46,820 nt of DNA from JANXSF01 sp043755435. Its GTDB lineage: Bacteria; Acidobacteriota; Terriglobia; Bryobacterales; Bryobacteraceae. The notes beneath the pieces were generated by a model. It did no database searches. It worked only from the letters and a program-made list of their open reading frames with translations, and was not told where the DNA came from. Of this stretch, positions 8,921-16,778 are shown in pieces; within the stretch, counting starts at the first letter, position 1, and each line of letters opens with the position of its first letter. The stretch is taken from contig JAYUSZ010000446.1 in assembly GCA_043755435.1 (NCBI GenBank), positions 1 through 46,820 on the forward strand, read 5' to 3'. The translations under genes and the position numbers were made by a program.

Positions 8921-10114
8921 TCAATTGTTATCCATCTCTCGCATCGCCTGAATTCTCGGAGCTCGACTCTTGGGGCTATCGAGGCTGAACGATTTGGCGT
9001 CACCCAATTGTTCTCTAATGAATGTTTCGGTTTCAGCAACCGCTTTGGTTAATGCTGCATCTTTGCCTGAAAAGACCACGTAGACGATCGTTTCAGTATC
9101 TTTATCGTATTCCCAAAGACCGGCCAATCTACCCTGCTGATTGAATATTGCATGGCTGGGGAGGTCCGCAACGGAAGTGAGTGTTGCAGAGCCACGATCA
9201 CTCAGCATCTCCCTATTCAGGTCCTGCGGCGCAAGTAGACTGGTGTGATTGCGACGCAACAGCACCATGCTGTCAATGGAGGACGTTAGTTCATAACGCT
9301 TCGTTTTGGATGTGTTAAAGCTTCGAAGAGAATCCAGATCTTCTGGAAAAATGTATCTATCATCCCCAAAGGCAACCAGATTCAATTCTTCCATTGCGGC
9401 TTTGGCTGCCTTAACTCCAAGCCCGGAAAACCATTGAAACTCCGCTGAAGTTGCAGGACCTATCCAGCGAAAATAACGGCGAGCAAGTTCGACATAAGCC
9501 TCAGATTTATCCAATTTCGATTTCTTCAACGGATTGGGAGACCACAATGCATAGGTGTAGCGTTGCTGGTCAATCCTTCCGTTCACTGGAATTCTTCGGA
9601 TGTTGCCTTCCACCTGCAATCGCCCCAAAGCTAAGGGAAGGGTAGTACTGAGTCCTTTTTTTTGACCTTCTGTACCAAGACTTCGCGAGGCATCGCCAGT
9701 GGCTCGGCGAATAGCATCAGGATCGAGAGACCCATTTTTTAGCGAGGAAAGAATCGAATCGCAAAGCTTGTCGATTTCCGAATCAGTCACTCCAATTTTA
9801 CGTGCCGTATTCATCTCCGCATCTTGACCAAAGCCTTGGGCACAGGATAGAGCCAGAGCAAAATCGGAGGATGGTACAACATAAGTACACCCGCGAGCGG
9901 CAGTCAGTTCCTGAATCTTACAATCCGCTAGAGCTTTGTCAATCGTTTCCCGACTATGCCGGCATCGGGAAAACAGCGTCAGATATGGTCCCACTCCGCC
10001 AACCGAACGAGCCCACCCAATTGACTCCAATAAATCCGAGGGACTGTACCCTTCCATTGAACTATCAAGTCCCTGTCGATGAGCCCACCACGCTTGGAGA
10101 TTTGCGGAATCCAT
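8921..10114 (-). CDS. winged-helix DNA-binding protein, HTH_42 (YcaQ/AlkZ-like) family
   Basis: A 397-residue cytoplasmic protein with the layout of the HTH_42 family. The N-terminus has QAWWAHRQGLD and a repeat of short helices (GGVGPYLTLFSRCR). A central part has LPLALGRLQVEGNIRRIP and a YVELARRYFRWIGPATSAEFQWFSGLG winged-helix segment (about 205-240). A C-terminal domain ends with LWEYDKDTETIVYVVF. Some members (E. coli YcaQ/AlkZ) are DNA glycosylases that unhook crosslinks; others are uncharacterised. I cannot confirm the catalytic QxQ motif here, so glycosylase activity is not claimed. It starts at the ATG at 10112-10114 and converges on the receptor gene with a 12-base gap. Confidence 0.8.
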   Translation of the reverse strand: MDSANLQAWWAHRQGLDSSMEGYSPSDLLESIGWARSVGGVGPYLTLFSRCRHSRETIDKALADCKIQELTAARGCTYVVPSSDFALALSCAQGFGQDAEMNTARKIGVTDSEIDKLCDSILSSLKNGSLDPDAIRRATGDASRSLGTEGQKKGLSTTLPLALGRLQVEGNIRRIPVNGRIDQQRYTYALWSPNPLKKSKLDKSEAYVELARRYFRWIGPATSAEFQWFSGLGVKAAKAAMEELNLVAFGDDRYIFPEDLDSLRSFNTSKTKRYELTSSIDSMVLLRRNHTSLLAPQDLNREMLSDRGSATLTSVADLPSHAIFNQQGRLAGLWEYDKDTETIVYVVFSGKDAALTKAVAETETFIREQLGDAKSFSLDSPKSRAPRIQAMREMDNN

Positions 10115-10300
10115 GGTGCGATTGTAACCTGTTGTGCCTTCAGGAGGATAGATGGAATGGTAAACGCCGGAGTTAGTGATTAATAAAATGAATCACTTGG
10201 ACAAATCCCGAGTTTTTCAGCGCGGTGTGTTGTAACCTTAATTGTACGTGGTAACGCCATACTTATCGACGGATGCATTTCGCCTCTATCAAGAGGTGGG
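10115..10300. promoter_or_regulatory. divergent promoter region with an inverted repeat
   Basis: This 186-base gap separates the HTH_42 gene (minus) from the ECF sigma operon (plus) and must hold both promoters. It contains a perfect 7-bp inverted repeat, AGTGATT (10175-10181) and AATCACT (10191-10197), with a 9-base AT-rich spacer, a plausible operator. It also contains two GTAAC elements (10232-10236 and 10251-10255), like the AAC core of ECF -35 boxes, which might reflect autoregulation. None of these is proven. Confidence 0.35.
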
Positions 10301-10945
10301 ATGTTAGTTGATTTTGAGCTTGTGAAGCAAGCTCAAAGCGGCGAAGAAGCCGCCTATAATCAACTGATACAAGTATATCGAAAACGGATTTTGGGTACAA
10401 TTGGCCGCTTGATCGGCAAGCCTGAAGACGTTGAAGATGTTGCCCAGGAAGTTTTTGTCCGGTTGTATTTTTCGTTGGATCAGCTGCGCGAGCCAGAGAT
10501 GTTTGAGCCTTGGTTGCATCGGTTGACCGTGAATGCGGCATACGATTATTTGCGAAAACAGCGGCGGCGAACCGAATCGCGCATGAGCGATTTGAGTGAA
10601 CAGCAAGTGGTAATGGCTGATGCGGTTGCAAGCACGAACCAGCGAATTGAAGAAGACCGGCGCGCTGAAGTTCGAGAGTTGGTAACTTCTCTACTAAGTG
10701 AAGTCAGCGAGGAAGACAGGATTTTGTTGACCTTGAAAGAAGTGGAAGGTCTTTCGCTAAGGGAATTGGAAAAGGTTTACAAGGTAAACGAGAACGCCTT
10801 GAAGGTCCGGTTGTTCCGGGCACGGCAGCGAGTTTTGAAAGCTTTTGGTCGATTGTCTGGAGACAAGGCAATTCTGGTGGAGGACCTAACTGGAAGTCCG
10901 CAGTTGTTGCCCCCTCAGTTGTCCCCAAAGTTTGATTCTGAGTAG
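10301..10945 (+). CDS. ECF-type RNA polymerase sigma factor
   Basis: A 214-residue sigma-70 family factor of the extracytoplasmic function group. Region 2 spans about 6-90: the AYNQLIQVYRKRILGTIGRL helix, DVEDVAQEVFVRLY and WLHRLTVNAAYDYLRKQ, which binds the -10 element and core polymerase. Region 4 spans about 128-190 (ILLTLKEVEGLSLRELEKVY, NENALKVRLFRARQRVLKAF), the -35-binding helix-turn-helix. A 25-residue tail follows. The ATG at 10301 lies close behind a purine-rich AAGAGGTGGG. The two downstream genes form a sigma / membrane anti-sigma / periplasmic sensor set, so this factor is probably held inactive at the membrane until an envelope signal arrives. Confidence 0.9.
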   Translation: MLVDFELVKQAQSGEEAAYNQLIQVYRKRILGTIGRLIGKPEDVEDVAQEVFVRLYFSLDQLREPEMFEPWLHRLTVNAAYDYLRKQRRRTESRMSDLSEQQVVMADAVASTNQRIEEDRRAEVRELVTSLLSEVSEEDRILLTLKEVEGLSLRELEKVYKVNENALKVRLFRARQRVLKAFGRLSGDKAILVEDLTGSPQLLPPQLSPKFDSE

Positions 10946-10968
10946 AATGTACATGAGTGGAGCAAAAT

Positions 10969-11322
10969 ATGGATTCGGAACATAAATTAGATAAATTGTT
11001 TTTGGCTTACAAATCAGCCAATCCCGATCCCACCCCATCAGCTGGTTTCACACCTGGTATTTGGACCAAGATTGAAGCCCGGCGTCGTCAGTCTTTTTTG
11101 CTTTCCTGGACCCGAAATTTGGTGGCCGCATCGGCGAGCCTTTGTATGATTTTTGGACTATTGCTGGTTACGCCGTTTCCAAGTGGCAACTCGGCCTTGG
11201 CATCATACTTGGATTCCTTGGACGACGAACACGATCAAACACAAATAGCTGAATTGCATCAAGTAGTAATTCAGGATCTTTCCAGTGATTCTTCAAGAGA
11301 AATTTTGGTGGAAGAGGAATGA
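10969..11322 (+). CDS. single-pass membrane protein, probable anti-sigma factor
   Basis: A 117-residue protein starting at the ATG at 10969; a GTG at 10957 is possible but adds only four residues. It has a cytoplasmic N-terminal part (1-45), one transmembrane helix (about 48-70, ASASLCMIFGLLLVTPF), and an acidic C-terminal tail outside. It has no zinc-binding HXXXCXXC motif of the ZAS class. Its identification as an anti-sigma factor rests on position, directly after an ECF sigma gene, and on topology, not on a recognised domain. Its stop overlaps the ATG of the next gene (ATGA at 11319-11322). Confidence 0.65.
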   Translation: MDSEHKLDKLFLAYKSANPDPTPSAGFTPGIWTKIEARRRQSFLLSWTRNLVAASASLCMIFGLLLVTPFPSGNSALASYLDSLDDEHDQTQIAELHQVVIQDLSSDSSREILVEEE

Positions 11323-11723
11323 ACCGCTCACAACCATCTTTGATTCTTTCCCTAGTGCTGGTGTTTGCCAGTGGCATAGCCGTTGGTAGTGTGGGCTACC
11401 ATCTTTACACCGCCAAAGCCGTTGCAGCAAGTGTGAGTCAGTCGCCTGATAGATTCCGCCGGGATTTTATTACTGACATGAAGTCGAAGTTAAGCTTGTC
11501 CGAAGAGCAGGTTACCAAAGTTAATGTGGTTTTAGATCAGACTCACCTACAGTACAAAGAATTGCGGGATCGGATGAAGCCAGACATGAATCGGATTAAG
11601 TCCGAACAAGTAGAGAAGATAAATTCTCTTCTCAATCCAGACCAACAAAAGCAGTATGAAGCATTGAGAGTGGAGCGGGAAGCGAAATCGAAACAGAAAT
11701 CCAGCCGCCCTTCCAGCAACTGA
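11319..11723 (+). CDS. membrane-anchored Spy/CnrX-like periplasmic protein
   Basis: A 134-residue protein with an N-terminal signal-anchor helix (about 7-28, LILSLVLVFASGIAVGSVGY) and a periplasmic, mainly helical domain: FRRDFITDMKSKLSLSEEQV, then a QYKELRDRMKPDMNRIKSEQ helix and LLNPDQQKQYEAL. This LTxxQ-like pattern fits the Spy/CpxP and heavy-metal-resistance sensor (CnrX) families, small helical chaperones or sensors. Translation is coupled to the anti-sigma-like gene by an ATGA overlap. With the two upstream genes it recalls CnrYXH-type envelope or metal sensing, although the signal is unknown. The C-terminus is basic (KSKQKSS). Confidence 0.72.
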   Translation: MNRSQPSLILSLVLVFASGIAVGSVGYHLYTAKAVAASVSQSPDRFRRDFITDMKSKLSLSEEQVTKVNVVLDQTHLQYKELRDRMKPDMNRIKSEQVEKINSLLNPDQQKQYEALRVEREAKSKQKSSRPSSN

Positions 11724-11734
11724 ACGAATCACTT

Positions 11735-13828
11735 CTACCTGACATTTGTTCTAGCCAGCAAGATGGCCTGAGCATTTACTTTTTTCTCCCCAACTGCAGG
11801 GATCTTCTTATAAGAACCATCCGGTAACATCCTGCGGGTTTTTACGTTATCCGCCAGATATGTTGCAAAGATTTCTTCGCGGACTCTTTGAATTAACGCA
11901 GGCGAAAGCAACGGTACCAATACTTCAACTCTGCGGTCCAGGTTACGAGGCATTAAGTCGGCACTCCCCATATACAGTTCATCTTTTCCTCCGTTATGGA
12001 ACGCATAGAGGCGGCTATGTTCCAGAAATCTGCCTACAACGCTGCGGACACTGATGTTTTCGCTGATGCCTGGAATTCCTGGAATCAGGCAGCAAACTCC
12101 ACGCACCAAGAGATCCACCGAAACCCCGGCTTGGGAGGCACGATAGAGTGCGCGGATGATGCCTGGGTCCACCAGTGCATTCATCTTGAACACTATCCGC
12201 CCCTGTCGCCCTTTTCGCTGATGTTCAATTTCGCGTTGAATCAAGGCTTCAAACCTGGGACGTAAGTTGACTGGTGCCACCAGCATTCGCTTGTAATCCT
12301 TTTTCGTTGAATAGCCGGTCAAGTAGTTAAAGAGATCGGTTGCGTCTTCACCAATTTCCTCGTCGCAAGTGAACAGTCCCACATCCGTATACTGTTGTGC
12401 CGTGCTGGCGTTGTAATTTCCGCTTCCAATGTGGACGTAACGCCGGATGGATTTCCCTTCCTTACGGACAACCAGAGCCACCTTGCAATGAATCTTCAAC
12501 CCCAAAAGACCATACACAACGTGAACCCCTTCGCTCTCCAATTGCCGGGCCCATTCAATGTTGCTTTCCTCATCGAACCGAGCCTTCAATTCCACCAGTA
12601 CCGCAACCTGCTTGCCGTTTGCCATCGCCTCGAGTAACGCCGCGACGATGGGCGAATCCCTGCCAATGCGATATAGCACCATCTTGATTGCCATCACGTT
12701 TGGATCACGCGCCGCGCGCCGCAAGAACTCCACCACAGGTTGGAATGATTCAAACGGATGATGCAAGAGAAGACTATTTTCCCGAATGGCTCCAAAGAAA
12801 TCGTCTGTTAAAGAATCGAGGGCAGCCGGTGTGGTGGGCAACAGCAAAGGTTCCTTTAAATCTGGCCGGTCTAAAGAGCACAGTGCCATCAACCGCTTCA
12901 AAGAAATGGGATGGCCCACGCGGTAAACATCGCCGGGATCCACTTCCAAGTTGCTCATCAGGATTTTCAAAATGGATTTCGGCATGGCATGCGTCACCAT
13001 TAGTCGCACAACGCTGCCGAACCGCCGTTGCCTCACTCCTTCGGCAATGGTCTCCAGCAGGTCCTCCGATTCCAATTCCTTAATCGCGATTTCCGCGTCG
13101 CGAGTAACGTGAAAAGGAAAAGCCTTGACGATTTCCATTCCAGGAAAAAGCTTTTCAAGATTTTCCGCCATCACTTCTTCTATCCATACAACTTCGGTAA
13201 TACCAGGTTTCTGTTTGCTTGAAGTTTTGATGGGAATAAATTGAGGCAAGGTATCGGGAACTTTCACCCTGGCAAAGTGTTCTTCGCCTTGCTGATCGCG
13301 AATCAGTACCGCCAGATTCAAGCTTAGGTTTGAGATATGGGGAAACGGGCGTCCAGGATCGAATGCCAACGGCGTTAGAACCGGAAAAATAGTGTTGTGA
13401 AAATATTTGGTAATGGATTGCTTTTGCTCAGGATTCAGGTCCGAAAGTTTGCGGATGTGAATGCCGGACTCTTGCAACTTCGGAATGATCTGCTCATCCA
13501 GGCAACGCTGTGCGTCCTTCATAAGCCGGGAAAATTCTTTCCGTACGCTTTCTAGTTGAGTGATCGGCTTGGTCCCATCAGGTCCAACTTCCTGACTTCC
13601 TGAATCGGCTTGTGCCAGTACAGCCGCGACCCGGACCATGAAAAATTCTTCCAGATTCGAATCCAGAATTGCAATGAACTTCAACCGTTCAAGAATCGGA
13701 TTGCCTGAATCGGCTGCTTCCTCAAGGACGCGCCGCTGGAATGCCAACATGCTCAATTCACGGTTAATATAAAGGCTTGGATCCAGAAGAGAGATTGCTT
13801 TTTGAACTATTTGGGGAGACTTTCGCAT
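11735..13828 (-). CDS. ppk1: polyphosphate kinase 1
   Basis: A 697-residue PPK1, the normal length. It reversibly polymerises the gamma-phosphate of ATP into inorganic polyphosphate and is usually membrane-associated. The N-terminal domain opens with YINRELSMLAFQRRVLEEA (about 20-38), followed by the AILDSNLEEFFMVRVA block. The catalytic core has two phospholipase-D-like halves, with the phospho-accepting histidine in GLKIHCK (His447), then the YVHIGSGNYNASTAQQYTD motif and, in the last domain, AFHNGG and MGSADLMPRNLDRRVE. The ATG at 13826-13828 fits the family start. It diverges from the ThuA-like gene; no exopolyphosphatase or PhoU gene is adjacent. Confidence 0.96.
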   Translation of the reverse strand: MRKSPQIVQKAISLLDPSLYINRELSMLAFQRRVLEEAADSGNPILERLKFIAILDSNLEEFFMVRVAAVLAQADSGSQEVGPDGTKPITQLESVRKEFSRLMKDAQRCLDEQIIPKLQESGIHIRKLSDLNPEQKQSITKYFHNTIFPVLTPLAFDPGRPFPHISNLSLNLAVLIRDQQGEEHFARVKVPDTLPQFIPIKTSSKQKPGITEVVWIEEVMAENLEKLFPGMEIVKAFPFHVTRDAEIAIKELESEDLLETIAEGVRQRRFGSVVRLMVTHAMPKSILKILMSNLEVDPGDVYRVGHPISLKRLMALCSLDRPDLKEPLLLPTTPAALDSLTDDFFGAIRENSLLLHHPFESFQPVVEFLRRAARDPNVMAIKMVLYRIGRDSPIVAALLEAMANGKQVAVLVELKARFDEESNIEWARQLESEGVHVVYGLLGLKIHCKVALVVRKEGKSIRRYVHIGSGNYNASTAQQYTDVGLFTCDEEIGEDATDLFNYLTGYSTKKDYKRMLVAPVNLRPRFEALIQREIEHQRKGRQGRIVFKMNALVDPGIIRALYRASQAGVSVDLLVRGVCCLIPGIPGISENISVRSVVGRFLEHSRLYAFHNGGKDELYMGSADLMPRNLDRRVEVLVPLLSPALIQRVREEIFATYLADNVKTRRMLPDGSYKKIPAVGEKKVNAQAILLARTNVR

Positions 13829-13897
13829 TGGATGGTCTCTTCTAGTTTAGCTTTGGACCGCAACGGGATGGTGAAATTCTGTTAGTCTCAAATCAAT

Positions 13898-14662
13898 ATG
13901 AGCCTTAAGTTTGCATTGCCATTGCTAGTGTTCGCAGCTGCCGGAATTGCTGCAGATGGAGCAAGACCCATCCGTGTTTTGGCATGGAGCGAACGTACCG
14001 AACCAAAGGATGTTTATCCCGCTGGCATAAACGGCCAATTCTCGGCCTTCCTCTCGAACGAAGCAGGAATTCAGGTGATGGTAGCCAACCTGCAAGATCC
14101 TGAGCAAGGATTGAGCGAGCAAACATTGGCGAATACGGACGTGCTCATCTGGTTTGGCCACAAGAACCACGCGCTGGTGACAGACGAAAATGTGGAACGA
14201 ATCATGAAGAACGTACGCTTACGCGGTATGGGGTTTCTTCCAATTCATTCTGCACATTATGCAAAACCGTTTCAGCGAATCATGAAGACCATTGCCTTTG
14301 AAAGAGGACAACCTTTGGAAGGCACGCCAGGGAAATGGGATCGAGTCAAGAACAGCGGGGCACCCGAAACCATTCACATCAAGATGCCCGATCATCCGAT
14401 AGCTAAAGGCGTGAAAGATTTCGTAATTCCCCAAACTGAAGTGTATTGGAATCCTTTTATTGTTCCTACCCCTGATGCAAAGATTCTAGAAGGGCAATAC
14501 AAGGACGACTTGCAGGACGGCAGCGACGGCTTGCTTTGGAATTTCGGAAAAGGGAAGGTTTTCTATTTCCGTCCAGGGCACGAAACGTATCCAATCTATT
14601 TTCAACCTGAAGTACAGCAGCTCCTGAAGAATGCAATTCGCTTCCTGGCTTTGGCAAAATAG
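13898..14662 (+). CDS. secreted ThuA-like domain protein
   Basis: A 254-residue protein with a signal peptide (about 1-19, KFALPLLVFAAAGIAADG) and a ThuA-like, class I glutamine-amidotransferase-type fold: IRVLAWSERTEP, NTDVLIWFGH, LRGMGFLPIHSAHYAKPFQR, and a C-terminal FGKGKVFYFRPGHETYPIY. ThuA proteins are linked to trehalose or other sugar use, but their activity is poorly defined; secreted copies are frequent in Acidobacteriota and Planctomycetes. It is the first gene of a cluster with the Fur-family and phosphatase genes (17-base gap, then ATGA overlap), a combination with no obvious common pathway. Confidence 0.85.
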   Translation: MSLKFALPLLVFAAAGIAADGARPIRVLAWSERTEPKDVYPAGINGQFSAFLSNEAGIQVMVANLQDPEQGLSEQTLANTDVLIWFGHKNHALVTDENVERIMKNVRLRGMGFLPIHSAHYAKPFQRIMKTIAFERGQPLEGTPGKWDRVKNSGAPETIHIKMPDHPIAKGVKDFVIPQTEVYWNPFIVPTPDAKILEGQYKDDLQDGSDGLLWNFGKGKVFYFRPGHETYPIYFQPEVQQLLKNAIRFLALAK

Positions 14663-14679
14663 TAAGAGCCTGTTCATAC

Positions 14680-15174
14680 ATGCCCTCATCCACCAAAGGT
14701 TCATTACAAAAGCAGGGGATAAGACTCACCCGCCAGCGCCAGATACTACTTGATTTGATTGATAAATCCGGTCAGCATTTGGACGCTGACAGTCTTTTCA
14801 ATCTGGCTCAGGAAAAAGATCCCAAGCTGAATAGAGTTACCGTTTATCGCACCTTGAAGCTCCTAAAGCAGGAAGGTTTGGTGGATGAACTGGACTTGAT
14901 GCACTATGGCGGCGATCAGCACTACTACGAAACACGAATGAAGCAAGAGCATGCGCATATTATCTGCATGCGCTGCGGGAAAGTGGAAGAGTTCTTCGGC
15001 GAACCTCTTCAAAAACTACGACGTCAAATTGAAGTAGATTTTGGATTTCAAATTCTTCTTGCACGAACCGAAATTGGCGGATATTGTTCTCACTGCCAAG
15101 TGCTGCGGGGCAGGGAAGTGGAAGAGATCGCCTCCGCTGCTAAGCCTGGCGCCAAAGTACGAAAATCCCGATGA
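14680..15174 (+). CDS. Fur-family metal/peroxide-responsive repressor
   Basis: A 164-residue cytoplasmic transcription factor. The winged helix occupies about 10-85 (RLTRQRQILLDLI, NRVTVYRTLKLLKQEGLV). The dimerisation domain carries QEHAHIICMRCGKVEEF. The cysteine pairs Cys96/Cys99 and Cys136/Cys139 form the structural zinc site; His91 and His93 are candidate sensor ligands. Whether it answers to iron, zinc, manganese or peroxide cannot be settled from sequence. It has a short N-terminal extension and a basic tail. It shares an ATGA overlap with the downstream FHA/PP2C gene, an unusual partner for a Fur protein. Confidence 0.9.
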   Translation: MPSSTKGSLQKQGIRLTRQRQILLDLIDKSGQHLDADSLFNLAQEKDPKLNRVTVYRTLKLLKQEGLVDELDLMHYGGDQHYYETRMKQEHAHIICMRCGKVEEFFGEPLQKLRRQIEVDFGFQILLARTEIGGYCSHCQVLRGREVEEIASAAKPGAKVRKSR

Positions 15175-16778
15175 GCGATTCAAGCGTTTTCGTTGAAGTC
15201 CATCAGCCTTCCGGCAATATCACTCGTTCCCCACTTTCTCCTTTTCCTTTTACGATGGGGAGGCAGCCCGACAATGCTCTGGTGTTGCGAGACAGCCGTG
15301 TTTCCCGCCGTCACTCACAAATTGTTCTGGACGGTGAGGATCATGTAGTGGAGGATCTCGGTTCCAGCCACGGCACATTTGTCAACGGCGAGAAGACAAC
15401 TCGCATGATACTCACCCCTGGCGACACTATTGAATTCGGGGTACCCAATTCCTACCGGGTGGTGTTCGGTCGCGGGGGCCCGCTGCTCACTGTCCCTGTT
15501 CCAACCGAAGGGGCGACTAACTTATCGAAACTTCGATCCTTGTTAGAAGTGGCGCGCTCCATGGCACATTCCCTTTCGGCCGTCGAAGTCCTCTCCGCAA
15601 TCGTTGAATCCGCGCTTTCAATAACCAGTTGTGAGAAAGGTTTCCTGTTGTTGAACGATCACGATGACCTACGGCTCGAAGTTGGCCGCCACAAGAATGG
15701 GCAAATTCTTGGAGTTGAATCGTTAGGGATCGAAACCAAAGCTCTGCGAGCGGCTCTCGATTCACGCCACGATCTTTTATCCTTCACCGTTGCTCCTCAC
15801 GTGGCAGCCGTTCCATTGATTCGCGTACGATCTGGGTCTATCAATTCCACAAGAGCGATCACTGCAGCCAAGGACACTGTCGGACTGCTGTATCTGCTGG
15901 AAGAAGGCGGTGGCGCGGCAGATCTTTCCAGAGGCAATCGAGAGCTTCTTGAAACGCTTGCCCTGGAAGCCTCTACTGTTTTGGAAAATGCCCGCTTACT
16001 GGAACAAGAGCGTGCGAAGCAGCGCTTGGATGAAGAACTTGGAATTGCTCGAAAAATTCAAGCGGACCTGCTTCCAAAATCGCTTCCTACTGAGGGTTGG
16101 TTTCGGGCATCCGGCTGGAGCATTTCCTCGCTCGCCGTTGGTGGAGACTACTACGACGCGGCACTTGGACACGACAATCAATGGACCCTAGTGATGGCCG
16201 ATGTTTCCGGCAAAGGCGTTAGCGCAGCTTTGCTAGCCGCATTGCTGCAAGGAGCATTTCTGCAAGCCCGGCCAGGGGGGCAACACATCGCCTCATGGTT
16301 TCGCCGCCTAAATCGGTTTCTGTTGGATCGAACTGGAGGCGAAAAGTATGCCACCATTTTTTACGCGGCTGTTCATGGCACTGGGAACGTTGATTGGGTC
16401 AACGCAGGACACTGTTCACCGATGGTGGTTCGGGCTGGAGGGAAAGTGGAACTACTTGGACCAAGCGGGATGCCCGTAGGCATGCTGGAGGAAGCTGAGC
16501 ATGGATTGGAAAGTATTCAACTGCAGCCTGGTGAAAAGATCGTCTTGTACACAGACGGATTGTCCGAGGCCCGAAGCCCTTCTGGGGAGTTTTACGACAC
16601 TGGTCGGCTCCGTCAGTTCCTGGAAGAAAATCATCATCACGGAGCTGATTCCTTGTCCGTCCTGCTTAGGACGGAAGCGCTCCGGTTTATGGATGGCGCT
16701 CATCAGCAGGATGACGTAACGGTCCTGGTCGTAGAATTCAATGGAGACTATTCCAATACAATCGTCGCGAAGGAATGA
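15171..16778 (+). CDS. FHA-GAF-PP2C (RsbU/SpoIIE-type) serine phosphatase
   Basis: A 535-residue three-domain signalling protein without membrane segments. An FHA domain (about 1-100) keeps Gly30-Arg31, SRRHS (45-49) and SSHGTFVNG, so it should bind phospho-threonine peptides. A GAF-like region (about 120-275) ends in the usual ETLALEASTVLENARLLEQE helix, and a short linker (IARKIQADLLPK) follows. A PP2C/SpoIIE domain (about 305-530) has metal-site aspartates in VGGDYYDA (Asp326) and MADVSGKGVSAAL (Asp344), then NAGHCSPMVV, LYTDGLSEA and DDVTVLVVEF. Such enzymes dephosphorylate anti-sigma-factor antagonists. No STAS-domain or anti-sigma kinase gene lies next to it. The last 31 bases overlap the convergent gene at 16748-18085. 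Confidence 0.9.
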   Translation: MSDSSVFVEVHQPSGNITRSPLSPFPFTMGRQPDNALVLRDSRVSRRHSQIVLDGEDHVVEDLGSSHGTFVNGEKTTRMILTPGDTIEFGVPNSYRVVFGRGGPLLTVPVPTEGATNLSKLRSLLEVARSMAHSLSAVEVLSAIVESALSITSCEKGFLLLNDHDDLRLEVGRHKNGQILGVESLGIETKALRAALDSRHDLLSFTVAPHVAAVPLIRVRSGSINSTRAITAAKDTVGLLYLLEEGGGAADLSRGNRELLETLALEASTVLENARLLEQERAKQRLDEELGIARKIQADLLPKSLPTEGWFRASGWSISSLAVGGDYYDAALGHDNQWTLVMADVSGKGVSAALLAALLQGAFLQARPGGQHIASWFRRLNRFLLDRTGGEKYATIFYAAVHGTGNVDWVNAGHCSPMVVRAGGKVELLGPSGMPVGMLEEAEHGLESIQLQPGEKIVLYTDGLSEARSPSGEFYDTGRLRQFLEENHHHGADSLSVLLRTEALRFMDGAHQQDDVTVLVVEFNGDYSNTIVAKE

